Shown here piece by piece: positions 14,458 to 22,596 of a stretch of DNA of 48,605 bases (the stretch's first letter is position 1; each line of letters starts with the position of its first letter). The DNA is from Caldifarciminota bacterium. GTDB taxonomy: Bacteria > Hydrothermota > Tepidihabitantia > B3-TA06. Position numbers and translations under genes: made by a program. The notes beneath the pieces were generated by a model. The model did no database searches. It was given only the letters and a program-made list of their open reading frames with translations, and was not told where the DNA came from. Location: NCBI GenBank assembly GCA_016934635.1, contig JAFGSK010000008.1, forward strand, positions 1 through 48,605, read 5' to 3'.

Positions 14458-15528
14458 GTGCCAGAGTTCCGAGTTCTCGCCGTTAACCCTGGTTCCACTT
14501 CGACCAAGATAGCGGTTTACGACGACCAGGAGGAGGTGTTTTCCGTTAACTTGTCGCATCCGGCAGAAGAGATTGGAAAATATGCAAAGATAATGGATCA
14601 ATATGAGTTTCGCCGCGATGTTATTCTAAAGACACTTGAAGAAAAGGGAATTGAAACCTCGACGCTTTCAGCGGTGGTGGGAAGGGGCGGCCTGCTTAGG
14701 TCCATCCCGGGCGGTACATTCCGTGTAAACGACCGGATGACCGAAGATTTGAAAGCCGGGCTTCAGGGCGAGCACGCTTCGAACCTGGGCGGGTTGATAG
14801 CCTGGGCTATCGCCGAGAGGCTTGGAATCCCTTCGTTCATCGTAGACCCGGTGGTGGTAGACGAGATGGAACCACTTGCCCGGTACACTGGCAGGCCGGA
14901 GATCAAGCGCCGCAGCATCTTCCACGCCCTTAACCAGAAGGCCGCGGCACGCAAGGCTGCGCTCGAACTGGGCAAGCGCTACGAGGAGATAAACCTGATT
15001 GTCGCCCACCTGGGCGGGGGTATATCCATAGGCGCGCATATGCAAGGCCGTGTGGTGGACGTTAATAACGCCCTGAACGGCGACGGCCCGATAGCGCCCG
15101 AGCGTGCAGGTTCCCTGCCCGCATGGGACCTTGTAAGCCTTGTCCTGGATAAAGGGTATGGCAAGCCCGATGTCAAGAAGCTTCTGGCAGGCAAGGGCGG
15201 TGTGGTTGCCTTTCTCGGGACGAATGATATGAGACAGGTAGAGGAACGTATCAATTCCGGCGATGAGAAGGCTCGGGAGGTTCTGGGTGCGGTCGCCTAT
15301 ACCGTGTCCAAGGAGATAGGCGCAAGGGCCGCGGTGCTTCGAGGCAAGGTGGACGCGATCGTATTAACCGGAGGTCTGGCCTACGACAAACTTTTTGTTG
15401 ACTGGGTGCGCGATCGGGTGGAGTTCATAGCACCACTGATGATATACCCGGGAGAGAACGAGATGGAATCACTGGTCCAGGGCGCTCTGCGCGTATTAGC
15501 AGGTGAAGAGGACGCGAAAGAATACTAG
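14458..15528 (+). CDS. buk: Butyrate kinase
   Basis: 356 residues, the normal family length. Converts butyryl-phosphate (or branched acyl-phosphate) and ADP to the acid and ATP. ASKHA-fold motifs: NPGSTSTKIAVYDD at the N-terminus (phosphate 1), VVGRGGLLRSIPGGTF, IVAHLGGGISIGAH (phosphate 2) and DAIVLTGGLAYD (adenosine). GTG start with AGGAGGT three to four bases upstream. Followed after about 40 bases by ptb, so the pair can make ATP from acyl-CoA by substrate-level phosphorylation. Related branched-chain fatty acid kinases cannot be excluded; the adjacent fabH and 2-oxoacid oxidoreductase make branched substrates plausible. Confidence 0.93.
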   Translation: MPEFRVLAVNPGSTSTKIAVYDDQEEVFSVNLSHPAEEIGKYAKIMDQYEFRRDVILKTLEEKGIETSTLSAVVGRGGLLRSIPGGTFRVNDRMTEDLKAGLQGEHASNLGGLIAWAIAERLGIPSFIVDPVVVDEMEPLARYTGRPEIKRRSIFHALNQKAAARKAALELGKRYEEINLIVAHLGGGISIGAHMQGRVVDVNNALNGDGPIAPERAGSLPAWDLVSLVLDKGYGKPDVKKLLAGKGGVVAFLGTNDMRQVEERINSGDEKAREVLGAVAYTVSKEIGARAAVLRGKVDAIVLTGGLAYDKLFVDWVRDRVEFIAPLMIYPGENEMESLVQGALRVLAGEEDAKEY

Positions 15529-15567
15529 TGAGAATAAGCTACGAATTTGAATGATGTAGGAGGAAAG

Positions 15568-16479
15568 ATGTTCATCAAGAAGTTATCCAAGTTGGTAGAG
15601 AAGGTCAAGGAACTACCCACCATGAGGGTTGCGGTTGCCGCAGGTGAAGACCCCCACACAATAGAAGCGGTTGCCCGCGGCGTTACCGAAAAGATGATAG
15701 ATGCGACACTCACAGGCGACGAGAAGCACATCAAGGAAGTGTCCGCCGAATACAAGATAGATCCCGGCATATTTCACATCGAGCACATTCCGGACAAAAA
15801 AGCGGCAGCGGCAAAGGCGGTCGAGCTGGTCAACGAAGGCAAGGCCGACTTCCTGATGAAGGGACTCATGGACTCCGCCGTCTACATGCGTGCGATCCTC
15901 AATAAAGAAAAGGGACTTCTGCCCCCTGGAAAGACCCTGTCCCACGTGACCATCCTCGAGGTGCCTTCCTATCACAAACTCATCATAGGTACAGACGTGG
16001 CCGTGCTCATCGCACCCGACCTCGGGGAAAAGATTGCTATGATAGGCTACGCGGTGGACATCGCCCACAGGCTCGATATCGAACGCCCCAAGGTAGCGAT
16101 TATAGGCGCTGTTGAGAAGGTGAATCCCAAGATGTGTGCAACGATGGATGCAGCTGTCTTGACCCAGATGAATCGGCGTGGCCAGATAAAAGGCTGCGTG
16201 GTTGACGGACCCCTGGCTATGGATCTTGCGGTAAGTGAAGAGTCCAGGAAGATCAAGGGAGTAGAAAGCGAGGTTGCCGGCGATGCGGACGTGTTGATAT
16301 TCCCGGATATAGAGGCGGGGAACATCTTCTACAAGGCGTGCGTCTATCTGGCGAACGCTAACATTGCAGCTATAGTCACGGGAGCAAGGGTTCCCTGCGT
16401 TCTGACCTCGCGTTCGGACTCCGAGGATTCCAAATTCTACTCGATCGCATTAGCCGCGCTGATGGCAGGGAAAGGATAG
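15568..16479 (+). CDS. ptb: Phosphate butyryltransferase (phosphotransbutyrylase)
   Basis: 303 residues. Swaps CoA for phosphate on butyryl- or related acyl-CoA, giving the substrate of Buk. Family features include ADFLMKGLMDSAVYMRAIL, LSHVTILEVPSYHKL, AIIGAVEKVNPKM and the C-terminal ADVLIFPDIEAGNIFYKAC. I start at ATG 15568 because GTAGGAGGAAAG lies directly before it; the upstream TTG at 15547 would place this ribosome site inside the coding region. Operon with buk and fabH. Confidence 0.92.
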   Translation: MFIKKLSKLVEKVKELPTMRVAVAAGEDPHTIEAVARGVTEKMIDATLTGDEKHIKEVSAEYKIDPGIFHIEHIPDKKAAAAKAVELVNEGKADFLMKGLMDSAVYMRAILNKEKGLLPPGKTLSHVTILEVPSYHKLIIGTDVAVLIAPDLGEKIAMIGYAVDIAHRLDIERPKVAIIGAVEKVNPKMCATMDAAVLTQMNRRGQIKGCVVDGPLAMDLAVSEESRKIKGVESEVAGDADVLIFPDIEAGNIFYKACVYLANANIAAIVTGARVPCVLTSRSDSEDSKFYSIALAALMAGKG

Positions 16480-16491
16480 GAAGAGTTTTCA

Positions 16492-16513
16492 GACATCGAG
16501 TGATAACGATGTC
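16492..16513 (+). other. Small hairpin between ptb and fabH
   Basis: GACATCG/CGATGTC stem of seven pairs with an eight-base loop, in the gap ahead of the fabH ribosome site. No U-run; possibly an mRNA stability or processing element. Confidence 0.35.
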
Positions 16514-16549
16514 CGCTGGTGCAGAAACAATAAAAGGAGACGTTCTTTT

Positions 16550-17536
16550 ATGAAGTTTTTCAGAAGATTCAAGATACTGGGTACGGGTTCATTCCTGCCC
16601 GAAAAGGTTCTAACCAACCACGATCTTGAAAAGATGGTAGATACCACCGACGAGTGGATAAAAACCCGCACAGGTATCGAAAAACGCCATGTTGCTTCCG
16701 AACTTCAGGCGGCCTCTGATCTGGTCAGGGAGGCTGCAAAAGAGGCGTTGAAGAATGCCGGTATAGCGGCAACCGCTTTGGGTGCAATCATCGTGGGAAC
16801 CATATCTCCGGATACCATGTTTCCGTCCACCGCATGCTGGGTACAGAAGGATTTGGAGATTCCGGGCATACCCGCATTCGACATATCGGCTGCATGTTCC
16901 GGATTCCTTTACGGAATGGATATTGGTTCTGCAATTCTGCCCGCTATCGGTAAACCAATACTCGTCGCCGGGGTCGATGTGCTAACCAAGATTACCAACT
17001 GGGAGGATCGGGGAACCTGCGTGCTGTTTGGCGACGGCGCAGGCGTTGCAATATTAGCCCCGACAGACGAGGACAAAGGCTATCTCTCTTCAATAATCGG
17101 TGCCGACGGTTCGCTGGGAGAGCTTCTCGTACAACCGGCCGGCGGTTCGCGCATGCCCGCTACACATGAAACGGTGGATCGCAAACTTCATACTGTTCAC
17201 ATGAAAGGCAACGAGATATTCAAGCACGCGGTCAGAACCATGGGCGACGCAGCAGTCGCCGCTATTGAGGAGTCCGGCATTCCGCCCGACGATATCGATA
17301 TGTTCGTACCCCACCAGGCCAATAACCGCATCATAGAGGCGACCTGTAAGCGTGCAAAGGTGCCGCTTTCAAAAACCCACATAACCATATCCTGGCACGG
17401 CAACATGTCTGCGGGAACCATCCCTATAGCGTTCCACGATGCAGTATCGAAGGGTCTCATCAAACGAGGTGACAAGGTTCTTTTTGCCGCTTTCGGCGGC
17501 GGGTTCACCTGGGGCGCTTCTGTGCTGGTTTTTTAG
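16550..17536 (+). CDS. fabH: 3-oxoacyl-ACP synthase III
   Basis: 328 residues, typical FabH. Condenses acyl-CoA with malonyl-ACP to start fatty acid synthesis. Catalytic triad visible: Cys116 in FDISAACSGFLYG, His255 in FVPHQANNRI, Asn285 in SWHGNMSAGT. The glycine-rich C-terminal AAFGGGFTWGASVLVF is also standard. AAAGGAG lies ten bases before ATG. Being in an operon with ptb-buk suggests that short or branched acyl-CoA, generated from or consumed through the Ptb-Buk route, serves as primer, as argued for branched-chain lipids in other bacteria (inference). Confidence 0.94.
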   Translation: MKFFRRFKILGTGSFLPEKVLTNHDLEKMVDTTDEWIKTRTGIEKRHVASELQAASDLVREAAKEALKNAGIAATALGAIIVGTISPDTMFPSTACWVQKDLEIPGIPAFDISAACSGFLYGMDIGSAILPAIGKPILVAGVDVLTKITNWEDRGTCVLFGDGAGVAILAPTDEDKGYLSSIIGADGSLGELLVQPAGGSRMPATHETVDRKLHTVHMKGNEIFKHAVRTMGDAAVAAIEESGIPPDDIDMFVPHQANNRIIEATCKRAKVPLSKTHITISWHGNMSAGTIPIAFHDAVSKGLIKRGDKVLFAAFGGGFTWGASVLVF

Positions 17537-17631
17537 ACTCAGGTAGTGCGATATGAACCACCTGACTTATCGTGGTGCAGGGAATCACAACCTGACCCTA
17601 GTAATGCTTCTGGTTGAAAGTGATAATAACG

Positions 17632-17658
17632 ATGCGGCCTTATGGCCGCATTCTTTTT
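17632..17658 (+). terminator. Intrinsic terminator of buk-ptb-fabH
   Basis: ATGCGGCC TTAT GGCCGCAT, an eight-pair GC-rich stem with a four-base loop, followed by TCTTTTTT. It directly precedes and touches the por promoter. Confidence 0.88.
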
Positions 17659-17685
17659 TGTCAGGGGATTTGATTTTTTTATAAA
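17658..17685 (+). promoter_or_regulatory. Promoter of porGDAB
   Basis: TTGTCA (17658-17663), 16 bases, TATAAA (17680-17685). The -35 box begins in the U-run of the preceding terminator. Confidence 0.6.
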
Positions 17686-17692
17686 ATCCGGA

Positions 17693-17715
17693 GAAAATAA
17701 TCTTCGATTATTTTC
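17693..17715 (+). promoter_or_regulatory. Hairpin in porG leader
   Basis: GAAAATAATC/GATTATTTTC with loop TTC, ten perfect pairs, at the 5' end of the predicted por mRNA about ten bases ahead of the ribosome site AGGAGG. Could stabilise the 5' end or control translation. Confidence 0.5.
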
Positions 17716-17738
17716 TTCGGCAAAAATTAGGAGGTTCG

Positions 17739-18302
17739 ATGCTTGAGATCCGCTTCCACGGACGCGGCGGCCAGGGAACCGTGGTAGCCTCCAAGGCGCT
17801 GGCTTTCGCAGTAGCCAGGGAAGGCCGCTATGTTCAGACCTTTCCTGAGTACGGCGTGGAGCGCCGAGGCGCTCCTGTGGTTGCCTTCACCCGTATCGAC
17901 GATGAGCCTATCTATATCCGATCCAAGATATACGAACCCGATCACCTCGTGGTTCTGGAACCGACTCTTATAGGAGCCATCGACGTTACCGAGGGTCTTA
18001 AACCGGGCGGCTGGATTATCATCAACTCCGAGAAGAAGGCAGCTGACTTTCCCCAGTTCAAAGGATTCAAAGTTGCCACTTTCGACGCGACCTCGGTTGC
18101 CGTAAAATACAGGTTAGGCTCTGCTGCAGCTCCCATAGTCAACACCGCGATCCTAGGTGCCTTGTCCAAGATAACCGGCTTCGTAGGTATAGACGCGGTT
18201 CGTGAGGCTGTGCACGAGATATCACCGGTCAAGAAGGACGAAAATGTCAAAGCCGCCGAAGAAGCATATGAAACCGCGGTTAGAGAACAGGAGCAGCCAT
18301 GA
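17739..18302 (+). CDS. porG: 2-oxoacid:ferredoxin oxidoreductase, gamma subunit
   Basis: 187 residues. The gamma subunit of the four-subunit pyruvate or 2-oxoacid:ferredoxin oxidoreductase, which helps bind CoA. Hallmarks: EIRFHGRGGQGTVVASKALA, FPEYGVERRGAPVVAFTRI and LGSAAAPIVNTAILGAL. ATG follows GGAGG by four bases. Its stop overlaps porD by four bases (ATGA). The complex links oxidative decarboxylation of a 2-oxoacid to reduced ferredoxin in anaerobes. The substrate (pyruvate, 2-ketoisovalerate or other) cannot be read from the sequence. Confidence 0.92.
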   Translation: MLEIRFHGRGGQGTVVASKALAFAVAREGRYVQTFPEYGVERRGAPVVAFTRIDDEPIYIRSKIYEPDHLVVLEPTLIGAIDVTEGLKPGGWIIINSEKKAADFPQFKGFKVATFDATSVAVKYRLGSAAAPIVNTAILGALSKITGFVGIDAVREAVHEISPVKKDENVKAAEEAYETAVREQEQP

Positions 18303-18583
18303 GCGAAGAAATTAAATGGACAAAGGAATCTGACATGCCTCTCATGGCCATGTCTATGGGTAGGATGACGGTAAACAAGACCGGTTCGTGGAGAAACCTG
18401 AGACCGGTTGTCGATAAGGATAAATGCAACAAGTGCGGAATCTGCTGGAAGTTCTGTCCTGACGTATCCATCAAGATGGACGCCGAGGATTATCCGGTTG
18501 TCGACCTTGAGTACTGCAAGGGATGCGGTATATGTGCTACCGAGTGTCCCAAGGATGCCATAACCATGGTAAAGGAGTCCTGA
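18299..18583 (+). CDS. porD: 2-oxoacid:ferredoxin oxidoreductase, delta (ferredoxin-like) subunit
   Basis: 94 residues with two 4Fe-4S motifs, CNKCGICWKFCPD and CKGCGICATECPKD, each CxxCxxCxxxCP. Passes electrons from the catalytic beta subunit to ferredoxin. Length and gene order gamma-delta-alpha-beta match the archaeal/Thermotoga-type complex. Start overlaps porG; stop overlaps porA start by one base (TGATG). Confidence 0.93.
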   Translation: MSEEIKWTKESDMPLMAMSMGRMTVNKTGSWRNLRPVVDKDKCNKCGICWKFCPDVSIKMDAEDYPVVDLEYCKGCGICATECPKDAITMVKES

Positions 18584-19737
18584 TGCAGAAAGTAATAATG
18601 GGCAACCACGCACTGTCGTGGGGAGCGCTTCTTTCACGTGCAGAAGTAATTGCCGCATACCCTATTACCCCTCAGACCGAGGTCGTGGAGCTCCTATCGA
18701 ACATGTGCGCCGACGGCGACCTTGACGCCCAATTCATTAAAGTCGAAAGCGAACACTCGGCAATGGCGGCGTCCATGGGTGCGTCTGCCGCGGGCGCAAG
18801 AACTTTCACCGCAACCTCGGCACAGGGTCTCGCATTGATGCACGAGGTTCTGCACTGGGCCACCGGCGCGAGACTGCCGATAGTGATGGGCAACATCAAC
18901 CGCGCAATGGCACCGCCCTGGACCATATGGACCGAGCAGACAGACTCCATCTCCGAGCGTGACACCGGGTGGCTTCAGATCTACACCTCATCCATCCAGG
19001 AAATCATGGACTCGGTTATCCAGGCCTACAAGGTCGCGGAGCAGGTCTACCTGCCAGTGATGGTCGTTCTGGACAGCTTTGTTCTTTCACACACCAACGA
19101 GAACTGTGACATACCTGACCAGTCAAAGGTTGACGCCTACCTGCCCAAGTTCGAAAACGCATACAAGCTGGACGTTGCGAAGCCGGCAGCCTACGGTGGA
19201 CTGACCGGACCTGACTGGTACTACGAGCTTCGTTATAAGATCCAGAAAGACACCGAACGCTCTCTCGATCTGTTCGAGGAGACGGGCAAGGAGTTCGGCG
19301 AGATGTTCGGCAGGCCCTACGGTCTTGTCGAAACCTACAAGCTCGATGATGCGGAAATCGTGCTCGTTACCTCAGCCTCCATAGCATCGACTGCAAGACC
19401 CGTGATCGATCAGCTGCGTGAAGAAGGACATAAAGCAGGTCTGGTTCGTATCCGGGTTTTCAGACCTTTCCCATCAGATCTTTTGAGGAAGCTTCTTCAA
19501 GGTCGCAAGAAGGTCCTCGTAATAGATCGCAACATCAGCTTCGGCATGTCCGGCGCGTTTTATGAAGAGACCAAGGCGGCGCTGTACAACGAGAAGTCCG
19601 CGCCTCCCATGTGGGGTTACATTGCAGGTCTGGGCGGACGCGACGTTCCCGTGGATGTAATCAAGGAGACGTTTCTCGAAACCATCAAGGAGGATCATCC
19701 CGAAGGCGATATCATCTGGATAGGAGTGAAGAAATGA
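18583..19737 (+). CDS. porA: 2-oxoacid:ferredoxin oxidoreductase, alpha subunit
   Basis: 384 residues. Begins MQKVIMGNHALSWGALLSRA, followed by the AAYPITPQTEVVE motif of the alpha subunit, which carries the pyrimidine-binding domain and CoA-contacting region. Further family traits are SEHSAMAASMGASAAGARTFTATS and RIRVFRPFPSDLLRKLL. ATG at 18583 is chosen since AAAGGAG lies five bases upstream and it shares one base with the porD stop; a longer frame upstream would overlap porD heavily. Overlaps porB by four bases. Confidence 0.93.
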   Translation: MQKVIMGNHALSWGALLSRAEVIAAYPITPQTEVVELLSNMCADGDLDAQFIKVESEHSAMAASMGASAAGARTFTATSAQGLALMHEVLHWATGARLPIVMGNINRAMAPPWTIWTEQTDSISERDTGWLQIYTSSIQEIMDSVIQAYKVAEQVYLPVMVVLDSFVLSHTNENCDIPDQSKVDAYLPKFENAYKLDVAKPAAYGGLTGPDWYYELRYKIQKDTERSLDLFEETGKEFGEMFGRPYGLVETYKLDDAEIVLVTSASIASTARPVIDQLREEGHKAGLVRIRVFRPFPSDLLRKLLQGRKKVLVIDRNISFGMSGAFYEETKAALYNEKSAPPMWGYIAGLGGRDVPVDVIKETFLETIKEDHPEGDIIWIGVKK

Positions 19738-20642
19738 AGTACACAATACCCGCTGAAGAAGTAATGTGCTCCGGGCACAAGGCGTGCCAGGGATGCGGAG
19801 CGGCTTTGGCCATGCGCTATGCCCTTAAAGCGCTCGGCCCCCGCACCATAATGACCTTTCCCGCCTGCTGTTGGTCTGTCATCGATGGCCCCTTCCCCTA
19901 TTCAGCGGTTGGGGTTCCTCTGTTTCACACCGCGTTCGAAACCGCGGCGGTGGTGGCCTCTGGTATCAGGGCAGGACTTGACGCCCGTGGTGAAGAAGAC
20001 ATAAACGTTGTGGCATGGGCAGGCGACGGCGGCACCTTCGACATCGGCATACAGGCCTTATCAGGAACCACGGAGCGCAACGACAACATCATCTACGTGT
20101 GCTACGACAACGAGGCCTACATGAATACAGGTGTTCAGCGTTCGTCGGCGACCCCGTGGGGCGCGGTTACTTCCACCACACCGGCACGCCACTTCAAGCA
20201 GGAACGCAAGAAGGACATGATGGCCATCCTTGCCGCGCACTCCATCCCGTACACCGCTTCGGCCTCCGTAGCTTACCCCGAGGATTTTGTCAAAAAGCTA
20301 AACTACGCCAAGTCGATCAAGGGAACCAAGTTCCTGCACATCCTCGCCTCCTGCCCTCCGGGCTGGAGGAGCGCTCCTGAACTCGCGGTACAACTGGCCC
20401 GGCTGGCTGTCCAGACCCACGTTTTCCCCCTTTACGAAATACACGAGGGTCGCTACTTCAGGATGAGCATGAATCCTAAAAAGAAACCCATCACCGAGTA
20501 CCTGAAACCCCAAGGGCGGTTCCGCCACCTTACTGAAGAGCAGGTCGCCGACATGGACCGCATGGTTGACGAAAGGTACGAATACCTGCTGGAGCAGGCC
20601 GAACGCTCGAAGCCGTACTTCGAGGACAAAAAAGGAAATTAG
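19734..20642 (+). CDS. porB: 2-oxoacid:ferredoxin oxidoreductase, beta (TPP-binding) subunit
   Basis: 302 residues. Binds thiamine diphosphate: CSGHKACQGCGAALAMRYAL holds two of the Cys ligands for a 4Fe-4S cluster, AWAGDGGTFDIGIQALSG is the GDG...N type TPP site, and CYDNEAYMNTGVQRSSATPW is typical of pyruvate-type enzymes (YMNTGxQRS). This favours pyruvate as substrate, but proximity to ptb-buk-fabH leaves 2-ketoisovalerate or broad specificity open. ATG at 19734 overlaps the porA TGA. Confidence 0.93.
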   Translation: MKYTIPAEEVMCSGHKACQGCGAALAMRYALKALGPRTIMTFPACCWSVIDGPFPYSAVGVPLFHTAFETAAVVASGIRAGLDARGEEDINVVAWAGDGGTFDIGIQALSGTTERNDNIIYVCYDNEAYMNTGVQRSSATPWGAVTSTTPARHFKQERKKDMMAILAAHSIPYTASASVAYPEDFVKKLNYAKSIKGTKFLHILASCPPGWRSAPELAVQLARLAVQTHVFPLYEIHEGRYFRMSMNPKKKPITEYLKPQGRFRHLTEEQVADMDRMVDERYEYLLEQAERSKPYFEDKKGN

Positions 20643-20659
20643 GTCAATCAAAAACGATT

Positions 20660-20731
20660 GTAGGGGCATGGCACAGCCTAACCCTTGAGCGCTTCACGCA
20701 CTCGTAGGTTATGCCGTGCCCCAACTTTTTT
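20660..20731 (+). terminator. Terminator-like large hairpin after porB
   Basis: GTAGGGGCATGGCA (20660-20673) pairs with TGCCGTGCCCCAAC (20712-20725) with one mismatch and one G-U pair, followed by TTTTTT. The 38-base interior holds further complementary pieces (CCTA/TAGG, GAGCGC/GCACTC). Likely ends the por transcript; resembles the element at 12248-12306 in design. Confidence 0.7.
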
Positions 20732-20792
20732 CCCGCTGATAATCCTTGAACCCTTCCGGGCATTCCACCGAAGTGAATTACAGTATACACTA

Positions 20793-20820
20793 TTGATAAG
20801 ATTACTTTATTGATGATAAT
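20793..20820 (+). promoter_or_regulatory. Promoter of small lipoprotein gene
   Basis: TTGATA (20793-20798), 16 bases, GATAAT (20815-20820). Predicted start near 20827, 26 bases before the ATG. Confidence 0.5.
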
Positions 20821-20852
20821 TCCGCTCGGCAACACAACCGCAGAGGTGCATT

Positions 20853-21302
20853 ATGGCACATTATGATGTGTTGAGGAGGGTGATACTGATCACCGAATTG
20901 ACAATAATGACTTTTCTCCTTATTGGTGCCGGCTGTTTATACAGCAACGTGGACGTATACGTAACCGGAGTGGATTTCACCGCACAGCCCCAGGGCGGTG
21001 CCTACGTGCAAAGCATATCCGCGACTTTCGACGTTACCGTCGTCGCCGAAGAGGTTTACGAAGAAAATCCTAGCGAAGAAGAAGGCGATATTACGATAAA
21101 GGTCCAGTGGATGACCGATGGAGGCGTTCATTCCACAAGTAAAGAAACGGTGCACTGGTACCTGGGGACGGACAATACTCAATCCTTCACCACTACGTTC
21201 TCCGCACCCGAAGACTCCTATCTCGACAAAACCTTCTGGGTAAAGGTGAGCTGGGAAAAGAAGACCTGGGAGAGCGAAAAAGCCTCCTGCATCGTGCCTT
21301 AA
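20853..21302 (+). CDS. Predicted lipoprotein, unknown function
   Basis: 149 residues. The N-terminus is hydrophobic with a lipobox-like LIGAGC (Cys near 29), then an all-beta domain of about 115 residues. Ig-like fold is likely from alternating strands and the ending FTTTFSAPEDSYLDKTFWVKVSW. Paralogous to the next gene (shared FTT-x-S-x-PE-x-x-YLD-x-T-x-WVK). GAGGTG lies four bases before ATG. Envelope protein; role unknown. Confidence 0.7.
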   Translation: MAHYDVLRRVILITELTIMTFLLIGAGCLYSNVDVYVTGVDFTAQPQGGAYVQSISATFDVTVVAEEVYEENPSEEEGDITIKVQWMTDGGVHSTSKETVHWYLGTDNTQSFTTTFSAPEDSYLDKTFWVKVSWEKKTWESEKASCIVP

Positions 21303-21355
21303 GGGAAGATGCAGCGGGGAAAAGTGTCTAAAAAACAATAAACACGGAGGTCACA

Positions 21356-21805
21356 ATGGTCACAAAATCCGTTTTGAAAAGCAGCTTGCCGATTGTCCTT
21401 GCAGCTTTAGCCCTTATCAACGGAGAGATTTGCGTTGCTACTACAGAGTACTACGATGTCGGAATTTCGATGGAAATTGAAGTACCTAATGAAGGAGTGA
21501 ACGTTAGCACTCTCACCTGGGAAGTAGAGGTTGAGATAGAAATCACCTCTAATAAGGAAAATTTCACCGTTGAACCGGGGAAGTACTATTTTACGGTCTA
21601 CTGGTACCGCGATGGTGTAGGCAAGGTGAGCGAAACCCATACCATCGACTATTCGAGTCCTTACACAAAATCATCGTTTACCACGAGTTATTCCGACCCG
21701 GAAGGGGAGTATCTCGACGGCACCTACTGGGTAAAGATCGTTTGGAGTGACAAAGACGGAGCGCACAGCGAAGAAAGCACAAAGGAGGAGTGCACGGTGG
21801 AGTAA
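21356..21805 (+). CDS. Predicted secreted beta-rich protein, paralogue of preceding gene
   Basis: 149 residues with a signal peptide (LPIVLAALALINGEICVA), then an acidic beta domain with VSTLTWEVEVEIEITSN and the ending FTTSYSDPEGEYLDGTYWVK, matching the previous gene. No lipobox is clear. GGAGGT lies four bases before ATG. The two are 53 bases apart and probably co-transcribed. Function unknown. Confidence 0.7.
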   Translation: MVTKSVLKSSLPIVLAALALINGEICVATTEYYDVGISMEIEVPNEGVNVSTLTWEVEVEIEITSNKENFTVEPGKYYFTVYWYRDGVGKVSETHTIDYSSPYTKSSFTTSYSDPEGEYLDGTYWVKIVWSDKDGAHSEESTKEECTVE

Positions 21806-21982
21806 CGAATACTTAACGACGGGCCCGATCTTAAGAGACTGTAGGTTTGGGTAGCCTCGCTCGGTCAGGAGCTCGAGGTCCACCCTTCGATTTATTCAGC
21901 AAAGGCAAAGAGGTTGTTTCCGGTGGCTTCTCCAAGCCATAGTCCTTTTGGTTGATTATGCGTTGCAGGTTCGACGATTGTT

Positions 21983-22435
21983 TTATATCGCACCCTGGGT
22001 GATAGTTATGGGATATTTATGTTCGTCAACCCGGGTTTCGAAGTAGATTGTACCCACCAGTTTGTAGGCAGCTGAATCCCCTTTAATAGCATCAACCAGT
22101 TCACCCAATACATCGGCATACGATATCGTCATGGGTATATAGATCGTATCCGTAGCGTCAGGTGGAATAGTATCACCGAAAGTCGGGGTTCCTGCGGCAA
22201 CGTTGGTCTCGTTTATGTAGAAATCCATGCTGATTTTATCTATGATTACATCGACCTCGTTAGGATTCTTTATCTGGATACCTGCCTTCAAATCGAAATC
22301 CAGAACCCTCCAGTCAGTTTTAAAATCAGCAAAGGCGTACTCGCAGTTGATTACCAAAATTCGCTGACAGATAGAAGCCCCTACAAATATCGCGAGCATT
22401 GTTGCAGCTCCCAGCACTACTAATACACGTTTCAT
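21983..22435 (-). CDS. LEA14/WHy-domain lipoprotein-like protein
   Basis: 150 residues. Signal or anchor segment (MKRVLVVLGAATMLAIFVGASIC) followed by a water-stress/hypersensitive-response (LEA type 2) domain: LKAGIQIKNPNEVDVIIDKI and GDTIPPDATDTIYIPMTISY are typical. Such proteins occur as envelope lipoproteins in bacteria; function is not known. AAGGAG lies before ATG. Own promoter at 22458-22485; no gene in 22486-22596. Confidence 0.75.
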   Translation of the reverse strand: MKRVLVVLGAATMLAIFVGASICQRILVINCEYAFADFKTDWRVLDFDLKAGIQIKNPNEVDVIIDKISMDFYINETNVAAGTPTFGDTIPPDATDTIYIPMTISYADVLGELVDAIKGDSAAYKLVGTIYFETRVDEHKYPITITQGAI

Positions 22436-22457
22436 ATCTACTCCTTGATTGTATGTC

Positions 22458-22485
22458 AGTATGCTTTTGATTCGGTCGTTGTCAA
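22458..22485 (-). promoter_or_regulatory. Promoter of LEA14-like gene
   Basis: Minus strand TTGACA (22480-22485), 16 bases, CATACT (22458-22463). Leader of about 16 bases with an AAGGAG ribosome site. Confidence 0.65.
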
Positions 22486-22596
22486 GGGCTTGAATGAATC
22501 TGATGCCGACGAGCAGGAGCGAGTGTAGGTTGTTTACTCTGTATCTTTGATGCGACTCTCTATACAGGTTTTGGCAGGCTAAGGTTTCCTACCTGA

